Shown here: in pieces, positions 33,586-44,300 of the stretch
How the letters are laid out: every line of letters begins with the position of its first letter
How positions within the stretch are numbered: the first letter of the stretch is position 1
NCBI GenBank assembly: GCA_963556145.1
Contig: OY744473.1
Coordinates: forward strand, 992,001 to 1,056,000
Reading direction: 5' to 3'
From: Hygrocybe punicea
Taxonomy: Eukaryota; Basidiomycota; Agaricomycetes; Agaricales; Hygrophoraceae
DNA length: 64,000 bases
Notes under the pieces: model-generated
Told to the model about the DNA's origin: nothing
Database searches by the model: none
Seen by the model: the letters and a program-made list of their open reading frames with translations, nothing else
Position numbers and translations under genes: made by a program

Positions 33586-35556
33586 ATGTCCACAAGCACC
33601 AGTACTCGTACCCCAGACATGATGCCCCTACTAGGGCAGAAGTCTGCCCCAGCTAAATTCAAAGGAAGCTATGAAGAAGTCAAGAGATTCTTAAGGCATT
33701 ACAATCAAATGTGCAAATCCTATGCTGTTTCTGATAAAGAGAAATGTGAAAGGATTGTAGATTACTGCTCCACTAAAGTAGTCAAGCTCATTGAAGCCCT
33801 GGAAAGTTACATATCCCAGGACTGGAATACTCTTGAGAAAGATATTACTTGCTACTTTGATGCTGCCCTAAAGGAAACAAGATACATTGTTAGAGATCTT
33901 ATGACCCTTGCACACATTTGGAAACTTAAGCAAATCAGAACTCTCACCAAATGGAAGCAATATGAACACAGGTTCATTACTATTGCAGGATGGTTAGAGA
34001 GCAAGAAGAAGATCTCTGCAGATGAAAAGGCTGCATACTTCTGGCATGGAATCAACAAGAACCTCAGACATATCATTGAGACACGTCTCAACACTGGATC
34101 AACACCTTTAGATGTCACATCTCCATTCCCTATGAAAGATGTCATTAAAATTGCAGAAACTCTATTTAAAAGGAATCGGTTTGACATGAACCTAGCAGAT
34201 TCAGATTCAGATATACCAGGAAGACTAGACAACTCTGTTTCAGAAGACTCTGATACAGATGATTCATCAGAGTATGATACAGATAGTAACTATGAAGCCT
34301 GCATCAAGAGAAAGAAAGCTAGCAAGAAGAAGAAGGCATTCAAATCCAAGGCATCTGATTCAGATGATGAACTATTTAAGAAGACAGTAAGGAAAGAAGC
34401 TGAGAAGAAAGATAATGGCAAGAAGGGGACAGACAGGAAGTCTACCTCCACATCATCATCACACCAGAATGAAGTAGAGTCCTTAATCAAGCAAATGAGA
34501 AAGCTATCTTTGGATGATATAAAGTATGGACTAGCATACTATAGAGCCTTGAAGCTAGACCCAGACATTGCTCACTGTATTAGCCCACCTGAGCTGAAAC
34601 AACCTCAGCAAAAGCAAGTACAGTCACAGCAAACACAAAGACCTCCCTTCAAAATCTCAGCCGCCAATAGTGTTGGCCTTCCACCAAACTCTTCTACTAG
34701 TTCATTTACTCCTACCAATTCATTTACTCCTTCCAATGAACCAAGAGGACCCATGACCTGCTATAGTTGTGGAGGACAAGGATATGGAATGCAAACATGT
34801 TTCCAGATCAATGAATTACTCAAGACAGGCAAGATAACCAAGGATGGTCTTGGAAGGATTGTTTATCCAGATGGCTCAATAATTCGCAGAAATATGGGTG
34901 AGACATTTGTACAAGCAATTGATAGACATGTAGCTGAAAAGGCCAGCAATGTCCAATCACACTTCTATATATTACAAGATCAATTCTCTGATTTCTATCA
35001 ATTTGATGCTGAAGAAGATTTTGAAGCATATACTATACCTACAATCAAGGAAGAAGAAATACAAATCCTGCCTGCAGTCAGAGGACCACAGAAAATTGGT
35101 GCAGCAAGGAAGGAAGTATTAGATGGAGTATATCCTCCTACAGGTATTAAGGCCAAAGGAAAAGAGAATATAAGGCCCAATACAGTGCTGCCACCCATTC
35201 CTAAAGGCCCAGTCAAACCTGGCCCTCTTTCAGCACAGAAGCAAGCTCAAGCACATATACCAGCACCATTACCCTTTGCTCTCAAGAAGACAAACCCATT
35301 CCATCCTACAGAAGAACTGCATGCAAAGCAACCTGTTCCAATGGATATAAGAACCCCAATACATATTCCTTCAGACACAGATTCAGATGTGGAGATGATA
35401 GATCCTTCTCCAACAAAGCCAGTAAAGACTCATATACAAGGACACAAGGCAAACATAGATAAGAACAAGATCATGGCTGAAAGACATAATGCTATAACTC
35501 GCCCAAAGCCTGCACCTAGACAATCGGAAATTTCAGTTAATATTGGAGAAACCTAA
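33586..35556 (+). CDS. gag: Gag-like protein of the gypsy element (656 aa, ends at TAA)
   Basis: The ATG at 33586 opens a 656-codon frame. The N-terminal 200 residues are helical with the Gag-like segment KFKGSYEEVKRFLRHYNQM. A Ser/Asp/Lys-rich acidic and basic stretch follows (about 210-300), then one zinc-knuckle-like motif CYSCGGQGYGMQTC near residue 390. In a canonical CX2CX4HX4C knuckle the ninth position is His. Here it is Tyr (TAT), one C-to-T change from CAT, so zinc binding is probably lost. The frame stops at TAA (35554-35556), but the same frame stays open into the protease segment, so Gag and protease were probably one product or were joined by readthrough. Confidence 0.8.
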   Translation: MSTSTSTRTPDMMPLLGQKSAPAKFKGSYEEVKRFLRHYNQMCKSYAVSDKEKCERIVDYCSTKVVKLIEALESYISQDWNTLEKDITCYFDAALKETRYIVRDLMTLAHIWKLKQIRTLTKWKQYEHRFITIAGWLESKKKISADEKAAYFWHGINKNLRHIIETRLNTGSTPLDVTSPFPMKDVIKIAETLFKRNRFDMNLADSDSDIPGRLDNSVSEDSDTDDSSEYDTDSNYEACIKRKKASKKKKAFKSKASDSDDELFKKTVRKEAEKKDNGKKGTDRKSTSTSSSHQNEVESLIKQMRKLSLDDIKYGLAYYRALKLDPDIAHCISPPELKQPQQKQVQSQQTQRPPFKISAANSVGLPPNSSTSSFTPTNSFTPSNEPRGPMTCYSCGGQGYGMQTCFQINELLKTGKITKDGLGRIVYPDGSIIRRNMGETFVQAIDRHVAEKASNVQSHFYILQDQFSDFYQFDAEEDFEAYTIPTIKEEEIQILPAVRGPQKIGAARKEVLDGVYPPTGIKAKGKENIRPNTVLPPIPKGPVKPGPLSAQKQAQAHIPAPLPFALKKTNPFHPTEELHAKQPVPMDIRTPIHIPSDTDSDVEMIDPSPTKPVKTHIQGHKANIDKNKIMAERHNAITRPKPAPRQSEISVNIGET

Positions 35557-36393
35557 GTTGTCAATCAAATCCTTGACACACCAGTTACCCTGCGCGTTCG
35601 TGAAGTATTAGCCTCTTCCAAGGAGCTATCTGAGCAGTTAACAGACATGATCAAGAGAAAGAATGCAAAGGTATCTGCCATTGCAAGCTCATTCATAACC
35701 AAGGATCGTGGAGTGTTAATCAGGCTTCAGATGGAATGTGATAGAAGACCTATTGAAGCTATCATTGACACTGGATCCCAGTTAAATGTGATTAGTAAAA
35801 GAGTCTGGAAAGAAATTATCCAAAGACCTATGGATGTAGGAAAAATTCTCACAATGAATGATGCTAATGGAGGTGAAGGAACATTAAAAGGATTAGTCTC
35901 AGAAGTTCCATTGACTTGTGGTGGTGTCCTCACTTATGCCAATCTTTACATAGGAGAGACAGTGCCATTTGATTTATTACTTGGAAGACCATGGCAAAGA
36001 GGCAACTATGTTTCTATTGATGAAAGAATAGATGGTACATATTTAGTATTCAAGAATCCTGAAGATTTGACAAATAGATTTGAACTAATGGTCACACCAA
36101 ACCATTCTCAAGTTAATCACATCAGAGGAGCTACTACTGCCCATGCCTCAACATCCTATTTATGCACTTTACCTATGGAACTTGAAGAAACCACTACAAT
36201 TCCATTAACTAAGTCTTATGAACAAAATAAGGCATTAGTCCGCTATAATCCACAATTTCAAACTCCGCTTAAACCGAATTATTTTACCGAAATGATTGCA
36301 TGCTTACAGGATAAGCCTTATTTGGATAAGGATAAGTCTGAAGTAAAAGGAGATAAAAGTATCTCATGCTTCAAAATGCATATGATGGCTTGA
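35557..36393 (+). CDS. Retropepsin-like aspartic protease segment
   Basis: This is the same frame as gag after its TAA. It starts with a conserved linker (ILDTPVTLRVREVLASSKEL) known from basidiomycete gypsy polyproteins. It then carries the active site IIDTGSQLNVIS (about 35764-35800) and a flap/closing motif FDLLLGRPWQRG (about 35969-36004). One Asp per monomer is expected for a dimeric retropepsin. An internal ATG at 35647 could start it separately. The frame stops at 36393, overlapping by 28 bp the next ORF, which is in the -1 frame. A -1 frameshift could couple the two. Confidence 0.75.
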   Translation, partial: VVNQILDTPVTLRVREVLASSKELSEQLTDMIKRKNAKVSAIASSFITKDRGVLIRLQMECDRRPIEAIIDTGSQLNVISKRVWKEIIQRPMDVGKILTMNDANGGEGTLKGLVSEVPLTCGGVLTYANLYIGETVPFDLLLGRPWQRGNYVSIDERIDGTYLVFKNPEDLTNRFELMVTPNHSQVNHIRGATTAHASTSYLCTLPMELEETTTIPLTKSYEQNKALVRYNPQFQTPLKPNYFTEMIACLQDKPYLDKDKSEVKGDKSISCFKMHMMA

Positions 36394-37449
36394 AACTTTT
36401 TGCATTGTTCATAGCCCATTGTGATGACATGAACAATGAAGAATCTGAATTTTCTGAAAGGAGAAAGATAAGAAATGGATTTTCACACCAGGGAATTTTA
36501 GATAGGAATTGCTATAAAAACCCTGAAGAAATGGGAGAGACAGTAGCCATGTCTGCTGCACAAACCCCCCAGATCCCACCTTTTATGATCAATAACCACC
36601 CTCTTCCTCTCCCTGTAGAAGGGATCTACTCCAATGGTCATCCAGATGCTGGCCGACTTATCACTTCCTTTTTGGGAAATTCCCTTGATTACCAATCTCC
36701 CCATTTAAGTAAAATTTTGATTGCTGCCACTGTAGGATATAGGCTTTCTCCGGGGATTGATGTTCCTTTTGAGCATGAAATTTTGTTAAATGCTTCCCTA
36801 GCTACAATAAATTCTCCAAGTGTCCCCCCCTCTTTAAGGATGGGACATTTAGTTTTTCAATTTTACCCCTTTGCTAACCCTTCTACTGAGGAGGACTTTT
36901 CTCCTCCCCCTGTCCCTCCTCCTTACATAGAGAATTTTTATTCATTTCCAGTGACCACTCGTGACCTTCGCACACGCCCCGGAGACATTATTCCACCCTT
37001 AGAACCGCCCCGTAACCCCGTTAACTTACCGGTCACGCGGATTCCCATGGTTGGCTCTTCTGTCCCCGCTATCACACTCACTGGCGAGGACGACCGCGAA
37101 TCGTCGTTGGTCGACGACGAGGCATGCGGTTGGAGCCCAATCGAAGGCTGGGAATGGGACTACGAGGTGGGAAAGATCCCACTCAATTTATTCACTGATA
37201 AACGACTTCCACTACAGTACACGAAGCGTGGCCATAGACGCCCCTCCCCGACTACTACCACGCCTCCGGAAAATGCCTCGACCCTCGCAGATGGTACCAC
37301 GGACCTTTCCGCTAAGGCACGGCACGGGTATACCGCGGGTCAGAATTCCCGACACCGCACCCGTACCCACGGAAACCGTACCCGCTCTGATGACGGGTAC
37401 AACCCGTACCCATTATCTGCGGGTACCCGCCGTGTTCCATCCTAACTAC

Positions 37450-37866
37450 CTCGCGAACAACGGGGACGTGTCAATTGATGCGCTCCGTCTGTTTTCGCGA
37501 GGTTGGGTTGGGGCCAGGGACTTTCCATGGGCGTCCCCGCGTGTTAACTACCTCGCGAACAACGGGAGCACGTCAATTGATGTGCTCCGTCTGTTTTCGC
37601 GAGGTTGGATGGGGCCGGGCACTTTCCATGGGTGTCCACACGTCTATTGACGTGGCCAGGGCGTTTTCGCGAGGTGGGACCGTTTTCGCGAGGTTGGATG
37701 GGGCCGGGGACTTTCCATGGGCGTCCATGCATGCTAACTACCTCGCGAACAACGGGGACGCGTCAATTGACGCGCTCCGTCTGTTTTTGCGAGGTTGGAT
37801 GGGGCTGGGGACTTTCCATGGGCGTCCGCACGTCAATTGACGCGGCCGGAGCGTGTTCGTGAGGTG
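37450..37866. repeat. Array of CCTCGCGA / TCAATTGA / TCGCGAGG modules
   Basis: Full modules are at 37450-37503, 37552-37605 and 37741-37795. Each has cctcgcga, about 14-15 bp, tcaattga, about 16-17 bp, and tcgcgagg (ttgcgagg in the third). Two half modules (tctattga/tcaattgacg followed by tcgcgagg or ttcgtgagg) are near 37648-37675 and 37832-37866. Between them is a repeated gactttccatgggcgtcc phrase. Each module is a near-perfect inverted repeat around the TCAATTGA centre. Confidence 0.85.
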
Positions 37867-37921
37867 GGACCGTTGTTGCTGTGTCCGTCTTCATCCTCGC
37901 CTTGTCCATTCCCCTCGTTAG

Positions 37922-38565
37922 GGCAGGTCAAGGGTATGCAATACCCCCAGGGGTTAAGAGTACGGGTACCACGGGTTAAGGGTACGAGTCCAGCCTCAGA
38001 ATACCCGCAGTACCCACACGGGTATGGGCTGTATTTTTTTTGGGAGAAGAAACATCAAAAACTCAATTTTTGGGGTATTTTTCGCTATTTTTGAGGGATA
38101 TAATGAGAATCATTGCTTGTAAAAATATGTAAAAATGCTCTCAACACTCCCCACAGTATTCTGAACATTGTGCTCCTTTACACTAAAGGGATCCGACCAG
38201 TATTCCGTCCACAATAACCATAAAAACCACCAAAAACAGGTAAAAATGGGGTATTTTGCATGTTTTTGAGGGATATAATGAGAATCATTGCTTGTAAAAA
38301 TATGTAAAAATGCTCTCAACACTCCCCACAGTATTCTAAACATTGTGTTTCTTTACACTAAAGGGATCCGGCCAGTATTCTGTCCACAATAACCATAAAA
38401 ACCACCAAAAACAGGTAAAAATGGGGTATTTTGCATGTTTCTTCCTGTACCCCTGCAAAACCCGTGCCATACCCGTACTTTTGGCCTTGGGTACGTACCT
38501 GTGACGGGTACGGGTCCGAGTACAGCCCCAGAGCACTGCGGGTGTACCCCTGACTGGCCATACCC
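37922..38565. mobile_element. Small insertion inside the 37.3-kb hAT-like element
   Basis: It is flanked by the identical word ctcgttag (37914-37921 and 38566-38573), with a longer shared cccctcgttag. Both ends are rich in gggtatg/ggtaccc inverted words. The interior holds two 175-bp tandem units (38091-38265 and 38266-38440) differing at few sites, each starting ttgagggatataatgag. Exact termini are uncertain by a few bases. Confidence 0.65.
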
Positions 38566-40410
38566 CTCGTTAGCCGACGTCGTTGGGACTGGATTGGGGG
38601 GACGTACCTGGGCCGGTAGGTGGGCGCACCACCCTCCCGGCTTTCCTTTCTATCATTGTCGTCGCCGTCGCGACTTTGGTGGTTCGTTTTTGGTGTGCGG
38701 GGTTGTCGTGGTTGTCGTTGTCGTTGTCGTTCGTGGGTTTTCTTGTTGTCGTTGTTGTTGTGTTTGCGCTTGTCACGGTTGTGGTAGCAAATATCACGCG
38801 AACTTAGCAAAAGTAAAGAAATTAATGTGAAAATAAAGTAAATAACCAAGAAAAAACCTACCTGGGGCTTGGGTTGACAGACCCATGAAAACCCATCACC
38901 TGCGGATAATGGGTACGGTTTTGACAAGGTGTGCAAACCGAAACACCGTACCCGAACCCGAATTACCCGTTTTGGAATAACCACGGGTAAACCCGTACCC
39001 GTGCTGTGCCCTACTTTCCACGACCATGGACAACAATTTCTTTCATTTCCGGGGATCCGAAGTCCACTCAACAGCCCCCACCAACACCATTGACCATTCC
39101 GCCCTCGACATCAGCCGCGACCCATTTGAGCATACAGAACATGATGGATACGAGGCAGGTGATGAAGGGGAAGTAGAATGGCCAGGTTGCACGGTGTGTA
39201 CTAGGCACCCTGCTCATGAAAAATGCCCGGATTTTACCTCACTCACGAAAAAGCCTTCTTTTGATGATTATACAGCCCCAGCGGCCACCATCCAGCTTGC
39301 AATACGCACGGAACCCATGAATGGCCACAACGCCATCCCTGATAGTGACCCCCTCGACGTTATTATCCCCACTTCTCCGCGTGCGCCATTAGTTGCACCC
39401 CTCCTCGAATCCACTAACTATATACCAGCAAATCATGAACGCAGCGCCCCGGCGGCGCTTGTTTATGACCACGGACTCCCACCTGGTCTCAATATGCCGC
39501 TCGATGCCCACTTACGTAACACCTCGCCTGGTCTCATCAATCACTACCCCACTTCCGCGAAAACCCCCGAATTCATTTTCCCTGCTGATGACGACTGGGA
39601 CTGGCCCGTTGGCCAGGTCAGATACATCAACCCTGTTGTGCTCGAACCACCCCGCATGCTTTACACTCACGCCGAGGTAAATTACACCTTTCCACCTCCT
39701 CCCCATGCCAAATTTGGACGCGAGCCGATTTCCCGGCCCCCCAGCAATCTGGACCTCTTATCAGACGTCTCCAACCATGCCACCCCTGGTTCTGATGTAG
39801 GAGACATTTGGTTCCCTGCTACTTCTTATTTGCCTACTTCCCCTTTTACTCCTTTTAATAGTAGTGAAAATTTTGTACCTTTAGTCTCTAGCTCCCCTTC
39901 TATGTCTTTTGAAGATTTATATGGTGATTTAGAATATTATCCTAAGTCTCCCATATTTGAAAACATTGTGCCAGATTTAAATAATAATAGTGATGATTAT
40001 TTATATTCTTCAAATAAATACATAGATATTAAAGATACTTCTATGTCTGTAGATTCCCAATCATCTACTTCTGTTTATTCTGGGAGTGACTCTGAAAATA
40101 AGGCTGTTAAGATCCTAAGCCCCAAAACAGATCCACTCACCATCATTATTCCTCATACCACTTCCATAAATTCATCTCTACCTCAGCCTTATCAGGAACC
40201 TGGATCTAGGACTAGACCTATCAGTGTGTCCTCTTCTGAGGACATTAATTCATCTTCTGATGAATCCATGGACACAGACTCAGATGAAGAATTAGAATGG
40301 TTCACTTGGACTAGGTCTGATTCCCCAGACTCAGAAGCAATAACAGAATTTAATTCAGACCTCAGTCAGGCCATTGAAGAAGCCCAGCAGCCACTAGATT
40401 CCCTCCAGGC

Positions 40411-41259
40411 TTGATATCGCTTTCGCCTACAACACCCCCACTTGAAGATATACCCTTGTTACAATTGCCACCTGTCTCAGACAATACTTGGTCCTTGCCA
40501 GAGGGTGAGGAAATCAATACCCCCTCTAATGAATATGCCAGACTCCCATTTGATCGTGCCAATGCCTTAAATGCAGGAGAACGCATTTCGCCCTTACCTT
40601 CCTCCAAGGATCACAGATCCCCATTCAGTGTCAGATCAGGCCCATTATATCCAGAATCCAATCTACTCACTCAGCTTCGCATGGAAGCACCTCCTATTCG
40701 CCCTCAATCACCCATTCAAGTGTATTCCTTCACCATCTCCAATGCTGGCTCCTCTCATCAGGACTTAGCTGCTGCAAGAATCTTAACAGCTGAGCCAGAC
40801 CACATGTCTACATTTGATGTTCACATTAGTTTCCTCAAAGCTATTAGAGGATCCCTGGTTGAAGGCATTCGCAGAATTGGATTCAAGCTAGCCACCCCTG
40901 ACTGGAGAGCCCTCATCAATGAAAGGCCTTCAAATGACCCAGTCCACTATTATTTCAACCACAAGTGTTTACTATTTCGGTTTCTGGAAGAAGGAGTTTC
41001 TGAAGGACTACCTGAACCTGCAACAGAGCATTTTAGGCCCCTTCACTTCACAGAGTCAAACCCTCTCCTTGAAGAAGAAGAAATCACCTTCCTCAAAAAT
41101 TCCTCCATCATCTTTCGCTCCAATCGTCGCATGTTACTCTCTGATGCTATCAATGCAGTCTTGGATATGCGCTTTCACTGCCCTGAAGCAGTGGCAGATT
41201 TGCTTAAGGAAGGATATTTTGATCCTCCCAAATATCTCAAGTCCACAATTACTCAGTGA
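40411..41259 (+). CDS. Accessory ORF B of the gypsy element
   Basis: The frame is open from near 40411 (first codon TTG, no early ATG) to TGA at 41257-41259, about 282 residues. It overlaps the end of ORF A in the -1 frame, so it is probably expressed by frameshift from ORF A. The C-terminal half looks folded (FLKAIRGSLVEGIRRIGFKL, then an acidic EEEEITFLKNSS helix). No known domain was recognised. Pol follows in the +1 frame, so a further shift or an intron in 41260-41375 is needed to reach RT. Confidence 0.5.
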   Translation: MISLSPTTPPLEDIPLLQLPPVSDNTWSLPEGEEINTPSNEYARLPFDRANALNAGERISPLPSSKDHRSPFSVRSGPLYPESNLLTQLRMEAPPIRPQSPIQVYSFTISNAGSSHQDLAAARILTAEPDHMSTFDVHISFLKAIRGSLVEGIRRIGFKLATPDWRALINERPSNDPVHYYFNHKCLLFRFLEEGVSEGLPEPATEHFRPLHFTESNPLLEEEEITFLKNSSIIFRSNRRMLLSDAINAVLDMRFHCPEAVADLLKEGYFDPPKYLKSTITQ

Positions 41260-41375
41260 TTTGTTTACTCTTGTAACAATATTTTTGCCCCTATGTCAAA
41301 CCTCTCTTCTTTATATCTGTCTGTACTACATTTTATTACTTGATGTGATAGTGTACAAGTTTATATTTTCACAGA

Positions 41376-44300
41376 CTATTCAGGATTTGACATCCTTAGC
41401 CAGCTCTAGTATACCTGTGTACAAACAAACTGAACTGACAAATATAACTTCTGTCAGACTGTATAAAGAGGACCCTCAAAATTCTAAGCATGAAGATAAG
41501 CCACTAGAACAATTCAGTGTATACTATGAGACTATTAAGGATAGCCAAGAAACAACTATGCCTATTTTAGTCTACCCAGAAGATAAAGACAATCATGATT
41601 ACAATCTTAATGAAGTACCAAATAAGCAAGAAAGTGCCTCAGAAGAAGCAGACTATTACTACATTATAGGAGAAGGAACCTTAATATGTGAAGAAGGAGA
41701 CATTCTCATATTCCCTTGTGAAGAAACAGATAGTCAAGGATATCCATTAACTCTTACAGCTTACAAAAGAGTGGACAAGAAAATAAATCCTGTCCCTGGA
41801 ACCTTTCCAGAAGATGCACGTGTTACAAGGAAATTTCCCTATGACCCTCTTTCCACATTACCACCACTTCCTATGATACCACCAGACTTCATACCTACAG
41901 AGAAGCTTACATCCAAATGTCTAAAGATACTCAAGATAAACAATGATGGATTTCTTTGGCCAGAAGAAGAAAGATTATTTACTCACCTCTTGTCACTTGA
42001 CCAAGATGCTATTGGCTTTGAAGATACTGAAAGAGGCACACTTAAGGAATCTTACTTTTCACCATACATCATCCCTACTGTCCCACATGTACCTTGGGCA
42101 TTTCAAAATATTCCTATACCACCAGGACTTAGAGAAAAGGTTATGGATGTTTTGAAGAGAAAAATAGATGCCGGTGTATATGAACCAAGTCAATCCTCTT
42201 ATAGGTCAAGATGGTTCTGTGTAAGCAAGAAGGATGGAAAACTTCATATAGTCTATGATTTGCAAACTCTCAATGCAGTTACAATACATGATGCAGGCCT
42301 TCCTCCAATACTAGATGAATTTGTAGAACCTTTCGCTGGTCACCAATGCTATTCAGTCTTCGATTTACTATGGGGATTTGATGCTAGGAAAGTACATCCT
42401 ACATCTTGTGACCTCACTGCATTCATGACACCACTGGGATTACTTCGTCTCACATCACTTCCCACTGGATTCACAAATTCACCTGCACAATTCCAACGTT
42501 GTATGTGCTTCATCCTTCAAGATGAAATCCCTCATACTGCAAATAGCTTCATTCATGATTTACCTATAAAAGGACCTTCATCCATTTATCCTGATCAAGA
42601 TGGAAGACCAGAAGTTTTGCTAGATAATCCAGGAATCAGAAGGTTTATTTGGGAGCACGCTCAAGATGTACATTGCATTATGCATCGCCTTGCTTGTGCA
42701 GGAATGACAATATCAGCTAAGAAGACACAACTTTGCCGCTCAAGTGTTGTGATCGTAGGACAGAAATGCACTCCAGAAGGGCGTTGCCCTGATGATAGTA
42801 GAGTACAAAAGGTTTTGGACTGGCCCCCACTCAAGACACCCAAGGATGTTAGAGGCTCCCTAGGTCCCTGTGGAACAGTTCACATTTGGATAGAAAATTA
42901 TTCTGCACTAGCCAAGCCACTAGCAGAGTTATCCCATAAAGGAGCAGAGTTTATATGGGATGAAAGAAGACAAGCAGCTTCCCAGGCATTGAAAGAAAAG
43001 GTTTCTTCAGCACCTGCACTGCGCTCTATTGATTATACATCAGATAGACCCACATATTTATCAGTAGACAGTAGCCATATTGCTGCAGGTTTTATTTTAT
43101 CACAAGAAGATGAAAATGGAAATTGTCACCCTGCTAGATATGGTTCAATACCAATGAGTGAAAGAGAATCCAGATATTCACAGCCAAAACTGGAGTTATA
43201 TGGACTATACCGCGCATTACACCACTGGAGACTGTATTTAATAGGAATAAAGAATTTACATATAGAGGTAGATGCCAAGTTTATAAAAGGCATGCTCAAT
43301 GAACCGGATTTACAGCATAATGCAGCCATAAACAGATGGATTCAAGGAATTTTACTATTTGACTTCAAGCTTATTCATGTACCTGCAACCCAGTTTAGGG
43401 GACCAGATGCACTTTCTCGCAGAGAGCTTGCAGATAATGAAGAAATTAAAGAGCATGATGATTCATGGCTAGATGATATTGCCTTGCTTGTTCATGTTCC
43501 TGATCCACATGAAATAAGAAAATTTAGCTTCACTGTCCCTACCAAATTGCCATACAAGGCCACCACACTCCCTTCAAATAATGAAATTAAATTGCAACAG
43601 GACAAGATACTCATTCAAGTAAAACATTTTTTATCCACATTGGAAATGTCTTCAACAGATACCTTGCAGGCAAGAAGAAGATTTCTGAAGAAAACTGGAC
43701 AATTTTATTTAAAAGATAATAAACTGTTTAGAAGAAATGGCCAGAAAATGCCTTCATTAGTGATTATGAATGCAAAGAAAAGAATTGCTATTCTCACTCA
43801 AGCCCATGAAAACCTAGGTCATAAAGGAGAACAAGCTGTGTTTGACTTAGTCAAACTTCGATTTTTTTGGCCTCATCTCAGAGCAGATGTCCATTACCAC
43901 ATTTCATCATGTCATCAGTGTCAAATTAGGAGCTTGAAGAAAATCGAAATTTCCCCTACAATTTCTACCCCTACAGCAATTTTTCCAAAGGTATACATTG
44001 ATGTAATGTTTATGCCACCTTCAGGAGGCTACCATTTCATTGTAGCAGCACGTGATGATTTATCAGGAGCAACTGAAGTAAAAGCTCTAAGATCAAACAA
44101 TTCACACAACTTAGCAAAATGTTTCTGGGAACAGATCTATTGTCGCTATGGTGCCATTGAACATGTAGTTACTGATAATGGAGGAGAAGTCAAAGGAGCA
44201 TTTGAGTCTCTGCTTAGAAGACTAGGAATTCCTCAAGTTCGCATATCACCCTACAATAAGCATGCAAATGGTGTAGTAGAAAGAGGACATTTTACTCTAC

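Larger units (their letters stand above)
37313..39013 (-). mobile_element. hAT-like element in the gypsy accessory ORF, 1701 bp
   Basis: Termini TAAGGCACGGCACGGGTA and the inverse ending ACCCGTGCTGTGCCCTA are flanked by ctttccgc (37305-37312) and ctttccac (39014-39021), an 8-bp duplication with one G/A change. Subterminal DNA is full of gggtacccg-type inverted words. On the minus strand it has an intron-like segment 38803-38861 (donor CCCCAG|GTAGG), a CAACGACAACG exon, the shared gggtggtgcgcccacc block (38610-38640) and, at its other end, an array of palindromic modules (37450-37866). A smaller insertion lies at about 37922-38565. No transposase. Confidence 0.88.
36366..40414 (+). pseudogene. 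Accessory ORF A of the gypsy element, split by a hAT-like insertion
   Basis: If 37313-39013 plus one copy of the 8-bp duplication are removed, 36366-37312 and 39022-40414 form one open frame of 779 codons with no stop (…GTTDLSA | TMDNNFF…). The protein is Pro/Ser/Thr-rich, with an ordered-looking part near residues 60-170 (YSNGHPDAGRLITSFLGNSL) and an acidic Ser-rich end. No known domain was recognised. Its place between protease and RT is unusual for Ty3/gypsy. It overlaps protease at its start and ORF B at its end, each offset by -1. It could be a linker region of one large polyprotein or a separate element-specific protein. Confidence 0.6.

Noticed and set aside
38091..38440. Tandem repeats as a CRISPR-like array
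   Set aside because: Only two units of 175 bp with no short repeat-spacer alternation, in a eukaryotic transposon.
37320..39010. gggtacccg-type repeats as a possible telomere or interstitial telomeric tract
   Set aside because: The words are inverted at the two ends of an element with an 8-bp duplication and are not a regular head-to-tail hexamer array.
41260..41375. Hydrophobic segment in the Pol frame upstream of RT as a transmembrane or envelope-like domain
   Set aside because: It lies directly after the ORF B stop in an AT-rich, intron-like stretch. No signal peptide or envelope features, and family-like sequence begins only after it.
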